7,199 bases of DNA from an uncultured Hyphomonadaceae bacterium (GCA_938049795.1 CALLCD010000009.1:1-7199); one strand, 5' to 3'. Numbered from the stretch's first letter, positions 1 to 7,157 are shown. Made by a program: numbers and translations. The notes: generated from the sequence alone by a model not told the origin.

Positions 1-366
<366 letters not shown>

Positions 367-406
367 TCCGCGCCCATGCGGCTCTTTTCTCACAATACCG
401 TTTGTC

Positions 407-418
407 CGCTTGCAAGCG
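407..418. promoter_or_regulatory. 12-bp perfect palindrome in the serS-surE gap
   Basis: The sequence CGCTTGCAAGCG reads identically on both strands. It lies in the 98-bp gap between the serS stop (366) and the surE start (465). No T-run follows, so it does not look like an intrinsic terminator. It could be an operator for a dimeric regulator, or chance. No clear -35/-10 pair was found around it. Confidence 0.25.
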
Positions 419-464
419 TGCGCGCAATCAGGGCACGTTCGGCGGTGAACCAAGGGCGATTTGA

Positions 465-1229
465 ATGCGAATATTGATCACCAATGATGACGGCATCCAT
501 GCAACCGGGCTGGAGGTCTTGCATACGATTGCGCGCGAGTTTTCGACCGACATCTGGACCGTGGCCCCCGAAATCGAGCAATCAGGCAAATCCCGCGCCG
601 TCACGCTGACCGAACCGCTTAGAGTGCGTGACGCGGGCGGCAACCAATGGGGCGTCACCGGCACGCCCACCGATTGCGTCCTGATCGCTCTGCGCAAATT
701 GATGCGCGACAGCCCGCCCGATCTTATTCTCTCCGGCGTCAACAATGGCCAGAATATTGCGGGCGATACGTCTATGTCCGGCACTGTCGCCGCCGCGCTC
801 ATGGGCACGGCCAATGGCGTCCCGTCCATCGCGCTCAGCCAGTCGAAGAATTTTCGCGCGCCCGGTTCCCTCGATTGGGGGACGGCGAGCGAGTGGGGCA
901 TAAAAACCGTGCGCCAATTGCTCGAAATTGGCTGGCCCACGCCCGTCACCCCGAATGTCAACTTTCCCGATTGTCCGCCAGAAAATGTCGCTGGCATCCA
1001 GATGACCCGTCAGGGCGAGCGCACCGAGCTTGTCATCGACACCCACACCCGCCATGATCTGCGCGGTAAGGATTATGTCTGGATTGCGTATAATGGTAAG
1101 ATGTCAAACCCGCCAGAGGGCACCGATTTGCATGCGATTTACAATAATTATGTCTCGGTGACGCCGCTTCATGTCGATCTGACCCATCGGCCCTGTTTGC
1201 GCATGTTGGAGGAGAAATGGCCGAGCTGA
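465..1229 (+). CDS. surE: 5'/3'-nucleotidase SurE
   Basis: Metal-dependent nucleoside monophosphate phosphatase (EC 3.1.3.5/3.1.3.6) of the survival protein SurE family, cytoplasmic. The protein has 254 residues, a normal family length. The N-terminal metal motif ITNDDG is present with Asp8 and Asp9. The metal-site Ser is Ser40 in EQSGKSRA, and the metal-site Asn is at 93-94 in SGVNNGQN. The typical loops GVTGTPTDCV (63-72) and SGTVAAALMG (105-114) follow, so all expected catalytic residues are in place. The chosen ATG is preceded by AAGGG at 452-456 with a spacing of 8, and the protein begins exactly at the conserved MRILITNDDG. The stop overlaps the pcm start by 13 bp, so the two are almost certainly translated from one transcript. 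The surE-pcm pairing is widespread in Proteobacteria and was linked in E. coli to stationary-phase survival. Confidence 0.96.
   Translation: MRILITNDDGIHATGLEVLHTIAREFSTDIWTVAPEIEQSGKSRAVTLTEPLRVRDAGGNQWGVTGTPTDCVLIALRKLMRDSPPDLILSGVNNGQNIAGDTSMSGTVAAALMGTANGVPSIALSQSKNFRAPGSLDWGTASEWGIKTVRQLLEIGWPTPVTPNVNFPDCPPENVAGIQMTRQGERTELVIDTHTRHDLRGKDYVWIAYNGKMSNPPEGTDLHAIYNNYVSVTPLHVDLTHRPCLRMLEEKWPS
1208..1214 (+). promoter_or_regulatory. Ribosome binding site for pcm inside the surE 3' end
   Basis: GGAGGAG lies 2 bp before the ATG at 1217 if counted from its end, with the core GGAGG about 4 bp away. This is a strong Shine-Dalgarno sequence within the last codons of surE. It fixes the pcm start and the 13-bp gene overlap. 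Confidence 0.75.
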
Positions 1230-1867
1230 TCTTTGACCCACTGCAAGGCGCGCGGCTGATTCTTATGCTGCGCCAGCGCGGGATAACCGATTCGGACGTG
1301 TTGAGCGCCATCGAGCAAGTGCCGCGCTCTGCTTTCGTCGGTCCGGAGCTGGCAGATCTCGCTTATGAAGATTGCGTCTTACCCATTGCCTGCGGGCAGA
1401 CGCTTGGCCGTCCATCCGACATTGCGCCGCTCTTGCAGGCGCTAAATCTTCACGAGGTGACCGCCCCACGCGTTTTGGTCGTCGGCGCAGGTTCGGGCTA
1501 TATGATGGCGCTTATTGCCGCGCTTGGTGCGGAGGTGTTCGGGGTCGAGCGTTATGGCAGGCTGGCGGCTATGGCTGAAGAAAACCTGCAAAGACAAGGT
1601 GTTTCATCCGCGCACATCCGGCAAGGCGACGGTTTGGAAGGCTGGGCGGAGGAAGCGCCTTTTGACCGGATCGTCCTGACGGGCGGCGTTGCAGAGGTGC
1701 CGGACGCGCTGCTTGGCCAGCTTAATCCGTCCGGTTTTTGCCTCGCCCCGATCAAATCCGGCGAGGCGTGGGAGCTCGTTTCCCTTGATCACAATGGCAC
1801 TCAGACATCCCGCGCGCAGACGGCGCTGCACATTGGGCTCAGTCATGGGGTTTCAAAAGCGCTCTAA
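1217..1867 (+). CDS. pcm: Protein-L-isoaspartate O-methyltransferase family protein (divergent active site)
   Basis: S-adenosylmethionine-dependent methyltransferase of the PCMT family. Classic members repair isoaspartyl residues in aged cytoplasmic proteins by carboxyl methylation. The protein has 216 residues; E. coli Pcm has 208. The family hallmarks are VPRSAFV (35-41), YEDCVLPIACGQT (50-62), the SAM-binding motif I VLVVGAGSG (86-94), the acidic motif II end GVERYG (109-114), and the QGDGLEGW post-motif (136-143). The family motif GQTIS reads GQTLG here, so the conserved active-site serine is Gly64. The C-terminal part also lacks an obvious RFVPL-type segment. Activity as an isoaspartyl repair enzyme is therefore uncertain, although the fold and SAM binding look intact. 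Position after surE supports orthology to pcm. The start is set by the strong ribosome site just upstream. Confidence 0.88.
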   Translation: MAELIFDPLQGARLILMLRQRGITDSDVLSAIEQVPRSAFVGPELADLAYEDCVLPIACGQTLGRPSDIAPLLQALNLHEVTAPRVLVVGAGSGYMMALIAALGAEVFGVERYGRLAAMAEENLQRQGVSSAHIRQGDGLEGWAEEAPFDRIVLTGGVAEVPDALLGQLNPSGFCLAPIKSGEAWELVSLDHNGTQTSRAQTALHIGLSHGVSKAL

Positions 1868-1938
1868 TCACCTTATGTGAACGTGAACAAAGTGTCATCG
1901 TTAACAAAGATGCTTCAAAGGACAAAAAGGGGTTAGAC
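1868..1938. promoter_or_regulatory. pcm-yajC intergenic gap with tandem GTGAAC and spaced AACAAAG repeats
   Basis: This AT-richer 71-bp gap holds a tandem GTGAACGTGAAC (1877-1888) and two copies of AACAAAG (1886-1892 and 1903-1909) spaced 17 bp apart. It ends in an AAGGGG ribosome site (1927-1932) for yajC. It is a plausible place for a promoter of the yajC-secDF unit, but no convincing -35/-10 pair is visible, so the regulatory role is an inference. Confidence 0.3.
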
Positions 1939-2322
1939 ATGTTGCAGAGATTGACAGCTGCTTCGGCCGCCATTCTGGCACTGGCGGGGCAGGCCAGCGC
2001 ACAAGCCAGCGGACCATCCACAACAAACGCGGTCATGTCGCAATTGCTGCTCTTTTTGCCGCTCATTCTAATCTTCTATTTCCTGCTGATCCGCCCCCAG
2101 CAGCAGCGTGCCAAGCAACACCGCGCCATGATTGAAGCGATCCGCCGCAATGACACCATCGTCACAACCGGCGGCCTGATCGGCAAAGTCGTCAAAGTCG
2201 GTGATCAAGAGCTTACCGTCGAGCTTGGTGACGGCGTTCGGGTTCGCCTTGTCAAAGGCATGGTGGCGGACGTGCGCGGCAAGGGCAATCTCGTGCCCGC
2301 CAATGACGCCAAGCCCAGCTAG
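1939..2322 (+). CDS. yajC: Preprotein translocase subunit YajC
   Basis: Small inner-membrane protein that associates with SecD and SecF in the ancillary complex of the SecYEG translocon. The protein has 127 residues. Its core is the membrane segment at about 34-51, running into the signature FYFLLIRPQQQR (46-57). A cytoplasmic domain follows, with the typical VTTGGLIGKVVKV (75-87) and a basic C-terminus. Before the membrane segment is a signal-peptide-like N-terminus: Arg4, a hydrophobic alanine-rich stretch at 6-17, and possible cleavage after ASA (21) or AQA (23). E. coli YajC lacks this, but such extensions are common in alphaproteobacteria. The ATG has an AAGGGG ribosome site at 1927-1932. 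A shorter start at Met33 would remove the extension but has no ribosome site as good. secD follows after 15 bp. Confidence 0.95.
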   Translation: MLQRLTAASAAILALAGQASAQASGPSTTNAVMSQLLLFLPLILIFYFLLIRPQQQRAKQHRAMIEAIRRNDTIVTTGGLIGKVVKVGDQELTVELGDGVRVRLVKGMVADVRGKGNLVPANDAKPS

Positions 2323-2337
2323 ACGGAACAGAATTAC

Positions 2338-4032
2338 ATGCTGCATTTCTCGAAATGGAAAGTTCTGGGCATCGCGCTAGTGCTCATATGGGGCGCATTG
2401 CTCGCTTTTCCGAACGCGGTCAGCGATGGATTTCTGGGCGTAAAACCGGACGCTCCCATCTCGCAATCAGCCGAAGATCTTGCAAAATTCCGCGCCCAGC
2501 AGGACGCTGCGGAAGGATCGTGGTGGCCGGGCTTTCTGCCCAAGAACAAAGTCAATCTCGGCCTCGACCTTCAGGGCGGCGTCTATCTTCTGATCGAGTT
2601 CGACGAAGAAGAAGTCGTTGCCAACCGAATAGAAATTGCGCGGCGCGACGTTACCGAAGCGCTGGCCCCGCGAGGTGACCGCCCGCTCATTGCCAGTACG
2701 CGCGAGGTTAATGAGGCGACCGGCCAGCTCGAGATACGGCTGAAAGAACCGGCCGAACTGCGCGAAGCGATGCGTCGTCTGGATGATGCCAATCCGCCCG
2801 TTGAGGGGACGATCTCAGGCGCGCGAACATTCGACATCACCGATCGCGGTGGCGGTTTTATCACTATGGAGATGACCGCTGCAGCCCGCGACGCGCTTGT
2901 CTCCGACTCCCAAGGCAAGATCATCGAGATCATTCGCCGCCGGATTGATCCCGATGGCGTCAAGGAAATCTCCATCCAGCCACAAGCTGACAACCGGATT
3001 GTCCTCGAAGCGCCGGGGGTTGATGACCCAAAAACCCTGACCACCGTGCTTAAAGAAGCTGGCCGGATGACCTTCAACATTGTCGATAGCAGCGAGACGG
3101 GGCTAACCGCCGCGCTCAATGGGCTCGTCCGGCCCGGCTACAAGCTGGTCGAAGACAGTGACGGCTTCCCCTATTTGATCAATGTTTCGCCCATTGTCAC
3201 CGGCTCTGACATCGCAACCGCCAATCCGGGCTTCGATGCCGACGACAATTCGCGGACGGTAGACTTCCGGCTCAGTGGATCGGGCGCAAAACGCTTTGGC
3301 GATGCCACCGTCAAATATATCGACCGCCAGTTTGCCATCGTGCTTGATGATCTCGTCATGTCAGCCCCCGTCATCCGCGAGCCAATCTATGGCGGCAATG
3401 TGCAGATCTCCGGCGGCGGCTTTACCGAGGAGCGCGCGCGCGAATTGGCGGCCATCATCGAAGCGGGCGAACTGCCTGCCAAACTCGAAGTTATTCAGGA
3501 GCGCACCGTCACTGCCAGCCTTGGCGCAGACGCCATTCGCGCCGGGACAGCCGCGTCAATCATCGGCCTCGTTCTCGTCGCCGTCTTTATGGTTTTGGCC
3601 TATAGCCGGCTCGGCATTTTTGCGGTCGTGTCCCTGATGATCAACATCATCCTGATCCTTGGCGCATTGTCGGGCATTGGCGCGACGCTGACCCTGCCGG
3701 GCATTGCCGGTATCATCCTGACCATTGGTATGGCGGTGGACGCCAACGTGCTCGTCTTCGAACGTATCCGCGAGGAAACGCGGGCCGGGCGAGGCGCTAT
3801 GACGGCTGTTCAAGCGGGCTATGAGAAAGCGCTCGGAACCATTCTCGACGCAAACATCACCACCTTTATCGCAGCGGCCATTCTCTATGTGCTCGGTTCG
3901 GGCCCTGTTAGCGGGTTCGCCGTGACCCTTGCCATCGGTATCGTCACGTCCGTGTTTACAGCCTTCGTCATCACGCGCTGGTTTACATCTATATGGCTAC
4001 ACTGGGCCAAGCCCAAAAAACTGAAGCTTTAG
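2338..4032 (+). CDS. secD: Protein translocase subunit SecD
   Basis: RND-superfamily inner-membrane protein that, with SecF, uses the proton gradient to help pull and release proteins exported through SecYEG. The protein has 564 residues. The first transmembrane helix is at about 9-25, and a large periplasmic region follows. The periplasmic region opens with the P1 motif LGLDLQGGVYL (74-84) and includes a distal part with GGNVQISGGG (352-361). The C-terminal membrane block of five helices starts near 402 and carries IGMAVDANVLVFERIREE (463-480), the conserved motif with the functionally important Asp468. All expected regions are present. Compared with E. coli SecD (615 residues) it is somewhat shorter in the periplasmic part, as is usual in alphaproteobacteria. 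GGAA at 2325-2328 is a modest ribosome site. The TAG stop at 4030-4032 overlaps the secF ribosome site, which suggests translational coupling. Confidence 0.97.
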   Translation: MLHFSKWKVLGIALVLIWGALLAFPNAVSDGFLGVKPDAPISQSAEDLAKFRAQQDAAEGSWWPGFLPKNKVNLGLDLQGGVYLLIEFDEEEVVANRIEIARRDVTEALAPRGDRPLIASTREVNEATGQLEIRLKEPAELREAMRRLDDANPPVEGTISGARTFDITDRGGGFITMEMTAAARDALVSDSQGKIIEIIRRRIDPDGVKEISIQPQADNRIVLEAPGVDDPKTLTTVLKEAGRMTFNIVDSSETGLTAALNGLVRPGYKLVEDSDGFPYLINVSPIVTGSDIATANPGFDADDNSRTVDFRLSGSGAKRFGDATVKYIDRQFAIVLDDLVMSAPVIREPIYGGNVQISGGGFTEERARELAAIIEAGELPAKLEVIQERTVTASLGADAIRAGTAASIIGLVLVAVFMVLAYSRLGIFAVVSLMINIILILGALSGIGATLTLPGIAGIILTIGMAVDANVLVFERIREETRAGRGAMTAVQAGYEKALGTILDANITTFIAAAILYVLGSGPVSGFAVTLAIGIVTSVFTAFVITRWFTSIWLHWAKPKKLKL

Positions 4033-4035
4033 GAG
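4031..4035 (+). promoter_or_regulatory. Ribosome binding site that decides the secF start
   Basis: AGGAG lies 8 bp before the ATG at 4044 and shares bases with the secD stop codon. It favours 4044 over the in-frame ATG at 3993, which would extend secF 17 residues back into secD, and over the ATG at 4050, which is 6 bp further downstream. Confidence 0.7.
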
Positions 4036-4043
4036 CCACACTC

Positions 4044-5036
4044 ATGTTCATGAAATACGTTCCTGACACCTCCAATTTCGGCTTTATGAAATTGCGGATA
4101 CCGAGCTTTGCTTTGTCATGCATCGGCATTGTTCTGTCGATTTTTCTGATTGTAACGCAGGGGTTAAACCTCGGGATTGATTTCCGCGGTGGTTCGGTCA
4201 TCGAGACGAGCAAGCCCGATGGGGTGCAGATCGAGGATGTCCGCGCGCAGCTTAGCACGCTGAATTTGGGCGAAGTCCTGATCAATGAAGCGCGCGGGAC
4301 CGGCGTCGATGCGACCACAATCCTGGTCGTGCGGATTGCCACTCAAGACGCGCCACCTGACGAGATTGAAGCGGCCCAGCAAGCGGCCACCGAATTGGTC
4401 AAGGCCACGCTCATTGCCGCTTATCCTGCCACCGAAAGCGGACCGGGCCTTGAGATTATGAGCAGTGCGAGCATCGGGCCGAAAGTCTCCGGCGAGTTGT
4501 TCCAGTCAGGCATCACCGCATTGGTCGTCGCGCTCGCTCTTATGCTCCTCTACATCGCAGCGCGGTTCGCATGGCAGTTCTCGCTCGGCGCGGTCGCGGC
4601 GCTTACCCATGATGTTATCCTGACCATTGGCGTCTTCTCCGGCCTGCAATTGGAGTTCAACCTCACAACCATTGCCGCTCTGCTGACCATTATCGGTTAC
4701 TCCATGAACGATACCGTCGTCGTGTTTGACCGCGTGCGCGAGGAATCGCGTCGCTATAAGCAGATGCCCAATCGCGAGCTAGTCGATTTCGCCCTCAACG
4801 GCACTCTGTCGCGCACCTTGTTGACTTCGGTTACGACGCTTTTGGCCTTGCTCGCCATCTTCATCCTCGGCGGACCCGTCTTGCGCGGCATGTCCTTCGC
4901 ACTGATTTGGGGTGTGATCGTCGGAACCTATTCGTCAATCTTCGTTGCCTCATCCTTGCTGCTCGCTCTGCCGGACGATTGGCGGCACGGGAAGAAAAAG
5001 GCCGATGATTTGGTCGGCTTTCAGGGTGTGGACTAA
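4044..5036 (+). CDS. secF: Protein translocase subunit SecF
   Basis: Inner-membrane partner of SecD, with six predicted helices and a smaller periplasmic domain. The protein has 330 residues, a normal length. The first helix is at about 22-38, followed by the periplasmic motif LNLGIDFRGGSVIE (41-54), the SecF counterpart of the SecD DLQGG motif. GPKVSGEL (145-152) precedes the second membrane block. The conserved TIIGYSMNDTVVVFDRVRE (215-233), with Asp223 and Asp229, lies in helices 4-5. The C-terminus is short and basic (GKKKADD). The start follows the AGGAG at 4031-4035. The frame is open further upstream to 3993, but that extension sits inside secD. Its stop TAA (5034-5036) overlaps the stop of the convergent gene, so no intergenic terminator can exist between them. 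The Mth938-type gene and phytoene-synthase-type gene often found after secF in relatives are absent. Confidence 0.97.
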   Translation: MFMKYVPDTSNFGFMKLRIPSFALSCIGIVLSIFLIVTQGLNLGIDFRGGSVIETSKPDGVQIEDVRAQLSTLNLGEVLINEARGTGVDATTILVVRIATQDAPPDEIEAAQQAATELVKATLIAAYPATESGPGLEIMSSASIGPKVSGELFQSGITALVVALALMLLYIAARFAWQFSLGAVAALTHDVILTIGVFSGLQLEFNLTTIAALLTIIGYSMNDTVVVFDRVREESRRYKQMPNRELVDFALNGTLSRTLLTSVTTLLALLAIFILGGPVLRGMSFALIWGVIVGTYSSIFVASSLLLALPDDWRHGKKKADDLVGFQGVD

Positions 5037-5950
5037 AACCCCTCTGTCCCGCGCTCTTCGGGGTGGGCTTCAAGATACTCACGCTTGAACGCTTTTGATG
5101 TCTGGTGCGCCCCATCCGGGCTCCAGCCGGGCGGTCCAAAAAAGCGTCCCGGCCAGTGCCAGATCCGGTAGCCATCCGTCCACAAATCCTTGAGCAAGGC
5201 CCCATATTCATGCGTCGCAACAATCAGCGGATTGTGCGTGGTGAGCTGCGAGACAAGTCCGTAGTCAGGCTTCTCGCGCTCTAACTCGGGTACAAAACTG
5301 CCAAACATCCTGTCCCAGATAATCAGAATGCCGCCATAATTGGCATCAAGATAGCGCGCATTGCGACCATGATGGACGCGGTGATGGGACGGCGTGTTAA
5401 AGACATATTCGACAGGGCGGGGCAGGCGGTCAATCGCCTCTGTATGGATCCAGAATTGATAGAGCAGGTTCAGCCCGCCCGCAAACGCGACCATTGCCGG
5501 ATGAAACCCAAGCAGCATTTGCGGTGTGCCGATCAGCACCAGTCCCGAAATTGGTCCCGTCCAAGGCTGACGCAGCGCTGTGGTCAGATTGTACTGATTG
5601 GACGAATGGTGGACCACATGGTTCGCCCAGAACCAGCGCACGCGATGCATAAACCTGTGCTTCCAGTAATAAAGAAAATCATTCAGCACCATCAAACCAC
5701 CAAGCGCGAGCCATGAAAACTCGATCTCAAACAGTCTGAACTGCCATGCATAAAGCGCCATTGCGCCCGCGATAAAACCAAACAAAGCCCCCGACACTGC
5801 GCTGCCGAGCCCCATTGTCATCGAGGTCCATGCATCCTTGGTGTCATAGGTCCCGCGCGCGCGCTTTCTCGCCACCGCCCACCATTCAAGCGCAACGAAG
5901 AAGATAAAAGCTGGAATGGCCAACAGGGTCGGATCAGGGAAATTCGGCAT
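5033..5950 (-). CDS. Membrane di-iron oxygenase of the fatty acid hydroxylase/sterol desaturase superfamily, alkylglycerol-monooxygenase-like
   Basis: Integral membrane protein of 305 residues with several hydrophobic segments (about 8-26, 46-69, 80-96, 132-148 and 152-168). The histidine clusters that bind two irons are all present: HRFMH (98-102), HVVHH (111-115) and SHHRVHH (188-194), plus His169 in WIHTE. The segments HHSSNQYNLTTALRQ (114-128), FWIHTE (166-171) and NTPSHHRVHHGRN (185-197), then LIIWDRMFGSF (209-219), strongly recall eukaryotic alkylglycerol monooxygenase and its bacterial relatives. A role in hydroxylating a membrane lipid (ether-lipid cleavage, acyl or head-group hydroxylation) is therefore likely, but the substrate cannot be read from sequence. 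Ornithine-lipid hydroxylases and sterol desaturases share the histidine pattern. The start ATG at 5950 gives the normal N-terminus, but no clear ribosome site precedes it. The frame stays open upstream, with other ATGs at 6046 and beyond. Confidence 0.9.
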   Translation of the reverse strand: MPNFPDPTLLAIPAFIFFVALEWWAVARKRARGTYDTKDAWTSMTMGLGSAVSGALFGFIAGAMALYAWQFRLFEIEFSWLALGGLMVLNDFLYYWKHRFMHRVRWFWANHVVHHSSNQYNLTTALRQPWTGPISGLVLIGTPQMLLGFHPAMVAFAGGLNLLYQFWIHTEAIDRLPRPVEYVFNTPSHHRVHHGRNARYLDANYGGILIIWDRMFGSFVPELEREKPDYGLVSQLTTHNPLIVATHEYGALLKDLWTDGYRIWHWPGRFFGPPGWSPDGAHQTSKAFKREYLEAHPEERGTEGF

Positions 5951-6074
5951 AACAAGGCCAAGTTTAGGCCCAGAGCACCATCCCCGCCAAGACCTGCCGC
6001 TGGGAAAGGGCTTGACCTTGGCTTTGGGGTTGGGAACCAATGACATAAGCGGCCAACCCAAAAGGACCAGACCC
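5951..6074. promoter_or_regulatory. Divergent intergenic region between the oxygenase and crotonase genes
   Basis: This 124-bp spacer separates two genes read away from each other, so it should hold promoters for both. A TTGACC at 6012-6017 could be a -35 element for the plus-strand gene, but the sequence 17 bp later (AACCAA) is a poor -10. AAAGGA (6061-6066) is a ribosome site 8 bp before the crotonase ATG. Location of the promoters is inference from gene orientation. Confidence 0.35.
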
Positions 6075-6977
6075 ATGAGCATCCCCCAATTTGAAACCAT
6101 CACACTCGACATAGACGACGGCATTGCCACGCTTACCCTCAATCGACCCGAAAAGATGAATGCCTTCACCGGGAAGATGATGGCCGAGATGATCGCCGCC
6201 TTCGACATCACCGATGCGGACGACACGGTTGGCGCTGTCCTCGTGACAGGCAGCGGTGAGCGGGCCTTCTGTGCCGGTGCCGACCTCTCGGAGGGGGCCA
6301 AGACGTTCGATTATGAGGCGAGGGCGGACAGCGGCGAGATCGGCAGGACGAGCAACGAAGACATCCAACGCGATGGCGGCGGCCGCGTCACATTGCGGAT
6401 TTATGAGAGCCTCAAGCCGGTTATTGGCGTCATTAATGGGGCCGCGGTTGGCATAGGTGTGACCATGCAGTTGCCTATGGATATCCGCATTGCGTCCGAC
6501 AATGCGCGCTTCGGCTTTGTGTTCGCACGGCGCGGCATCGTGCCCGAAGCCTGCTCGTCCTATTTCCTTCCGCGCCTTGTCGGCATCAGCCGCGCGCTCG
6601 AATGGTGCTATTCAGGCAAGGTTTTCGGCGCGCAGGAAGCGCTTGAGGGCGGACTTGTCCGCGCCATCTATCCGCAGGCCGAGCTGATGGAGAAAGCCCG
6701 CGAAATGGCGCGAGAGATCATCGACAACACCGCCCCCGTTTCGGTTGCGCTCACACGGCAGATGATGTGGCGCATGCTCGGCGCTGACCACCCAATGGAT
6801 GCACACATTGTTGATTCGGCAGCGATTTTTGATCGTGGCCAGACCGATGACGCGCGCGAAGGCGTGATGAGTTTTCTCGAAAAGCGCGCGCCGGTCTATC
6901 CCGAAAAAGTGTCCACCGGCCTACCGAACTTCTGGCCCTGGTGGAAAGACAAATCCTTCAAATGGATCCGCAAATAG
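6075..6977 (+). CDS. Crotonase-family protein, probably an enoyl-CoA delta-isomerase-like enzyme
   Basis: Acyl-CoA-processing enzyme of the enoyl-CoA hydratase/isomerase superfamily, 300 residues. The oxyanion-hole segments are AFCAGADL (64-71) and NGAAVGIGVT (121-130). Aligned by eye with rat mitochondrial hydratase, the two catalytic glutamates (Glu144, Glu164) fall on Thr130 and Phe150. Instead, Glu158 lies in VPEACSSYFLP, where delta3-delta2-enoyl-CoA isomerases of the ECI2/Eci1 type have their catalytic glutamate. AVGIxVT and PExCSS are also ECI2-like. An insertion at about 72-106 after the first oxyanion segment and a basic, tryptophan-rich tail (286-300) make it longer than a usual 260-residue hydratase. 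The start at 6075 has AAAGGA 8 bp upstream. The frame is open 53 codons further up, but that part lacks family sequence and overlaps the divergent gene. Isomerase or related chemistry in fatty-acid breakdown is inferred; the exact substrate is unknown. Confidence 0.92.
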   Translation: MSIPQFETITLDIDDGIATLTLNRPEKMNAFTGKMMAEMIAAFDITDADDTVGAVLVTGSGERAFCAGADLSEGAKTFDYEARADSGEIGRTSNEDIQRDGGGRVTLRIYESLKPVIGVINGAAVGIGVTMQLPMDIRIASDNARFGFVFARRGIVPEACSSYFLPRLVGISRALEWCYSGKVFGAQEALEGGLVRAIYPQAELMEKAREMAREIIDNTAPVSVALTRQMMWRMLGADHPMDAHIVDSAAIFDRGQTDDAREGVMSFLEKRAPVYPEKVSTGLPNFWPWWKDKSFKWIRK

Positions 6978-7064
6978 CGCGCCCCGAAAAAGAAAACGCC
7001 AAGCAGACGCATCTGCCCATTGCGTCCGCGGGCGCTAATCGGTAAACCGCTAGAACAAAGCGCT

Positions 7065-7108
7065 GGAGAGGTGGCCGAGTGGCTGAAGGCGCGCCCCTGC
7101 TAAGGCGC
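7065..7108 (+). pseudogene. tRNA-Ser(GCT), 5' part only (acceptor strand, D-arm, anticodon arm)
   Basis: The sequence begins with the acceptor strand GGAGAGG (7065-7071), then TG and a tRNA-Ser D-arm with the GCC/GGC stem (7074-7076 and 7088-7090). The anticodon loop has CTGCTAA with anticodon GCT at 7099-7101. In the normal register the anticodon stem pairs only 2 of 5 bases. A register shifted by one gives a perfect 5-bp stem (GCGCC/GGCGC) but an abnormal 8-base loop, as if one G were lost. No T-arm (GGTTCGAATCC-like) and no CCTCTCC for the 3' acceptor strand occur in the 91 bases that follow. It is therefore a truncated or interrupted gene within this window: a remnant, the edge of an integrated element, or a gene whose 3' half lies beyond the window. 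Confidence 0.7.
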
Positions 7109-7157
7109 TTGTGCGGGACTGTTAACCCTTTATTTCGCTGACATAATTCGGGTTTTC

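Noticed and set aside
428..1055. Long minus-strand open frames (428-997 and 582-1055) opposite surE
   Set aside because: They lie wholly or almost wholly opposite surE, whose frame has clear family motifs. Their translations are arginine- and alanine-rich without recognisable motifs.
2583..3119. 178-codon minus-strand open frame opposite secD
   Set aside because: Serine/arginine-rich shadow of the secD frame with no family sequence.
3993..4043. Earlier secF start inside secD
   Set aside because: The AGGAG at 4031-4035 is placed for the ATG at 4044, and the extra 17 residues are simply secD sequence in another frame.
5916..6074. 53-codon in-frame upstream extension of the crotonase gene
   Set aside because: Overlaps the divergent oxygenase start, has no crotonase homology, and the ATG at 6075 has its own ribosome site.
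5951..6301. 117-codon in-frame upstream extension of the oxygenase on the minus strand
   Set aside because: Runs into the crotonase coding sequence. The hydrophobic N-terminus expected for the family begins at the ATG at 5950.
7003..7016. Hairpin GCAGA-CGCA-TCTGC after the crotonase gene, as a terminator
   Set aside because: The stem is only 5 bp and no T-run follows on the plus strand. On the minus strand a T-rich tract follows only after several bases, so it is at best a weak terminator for a transcript coming from the right.
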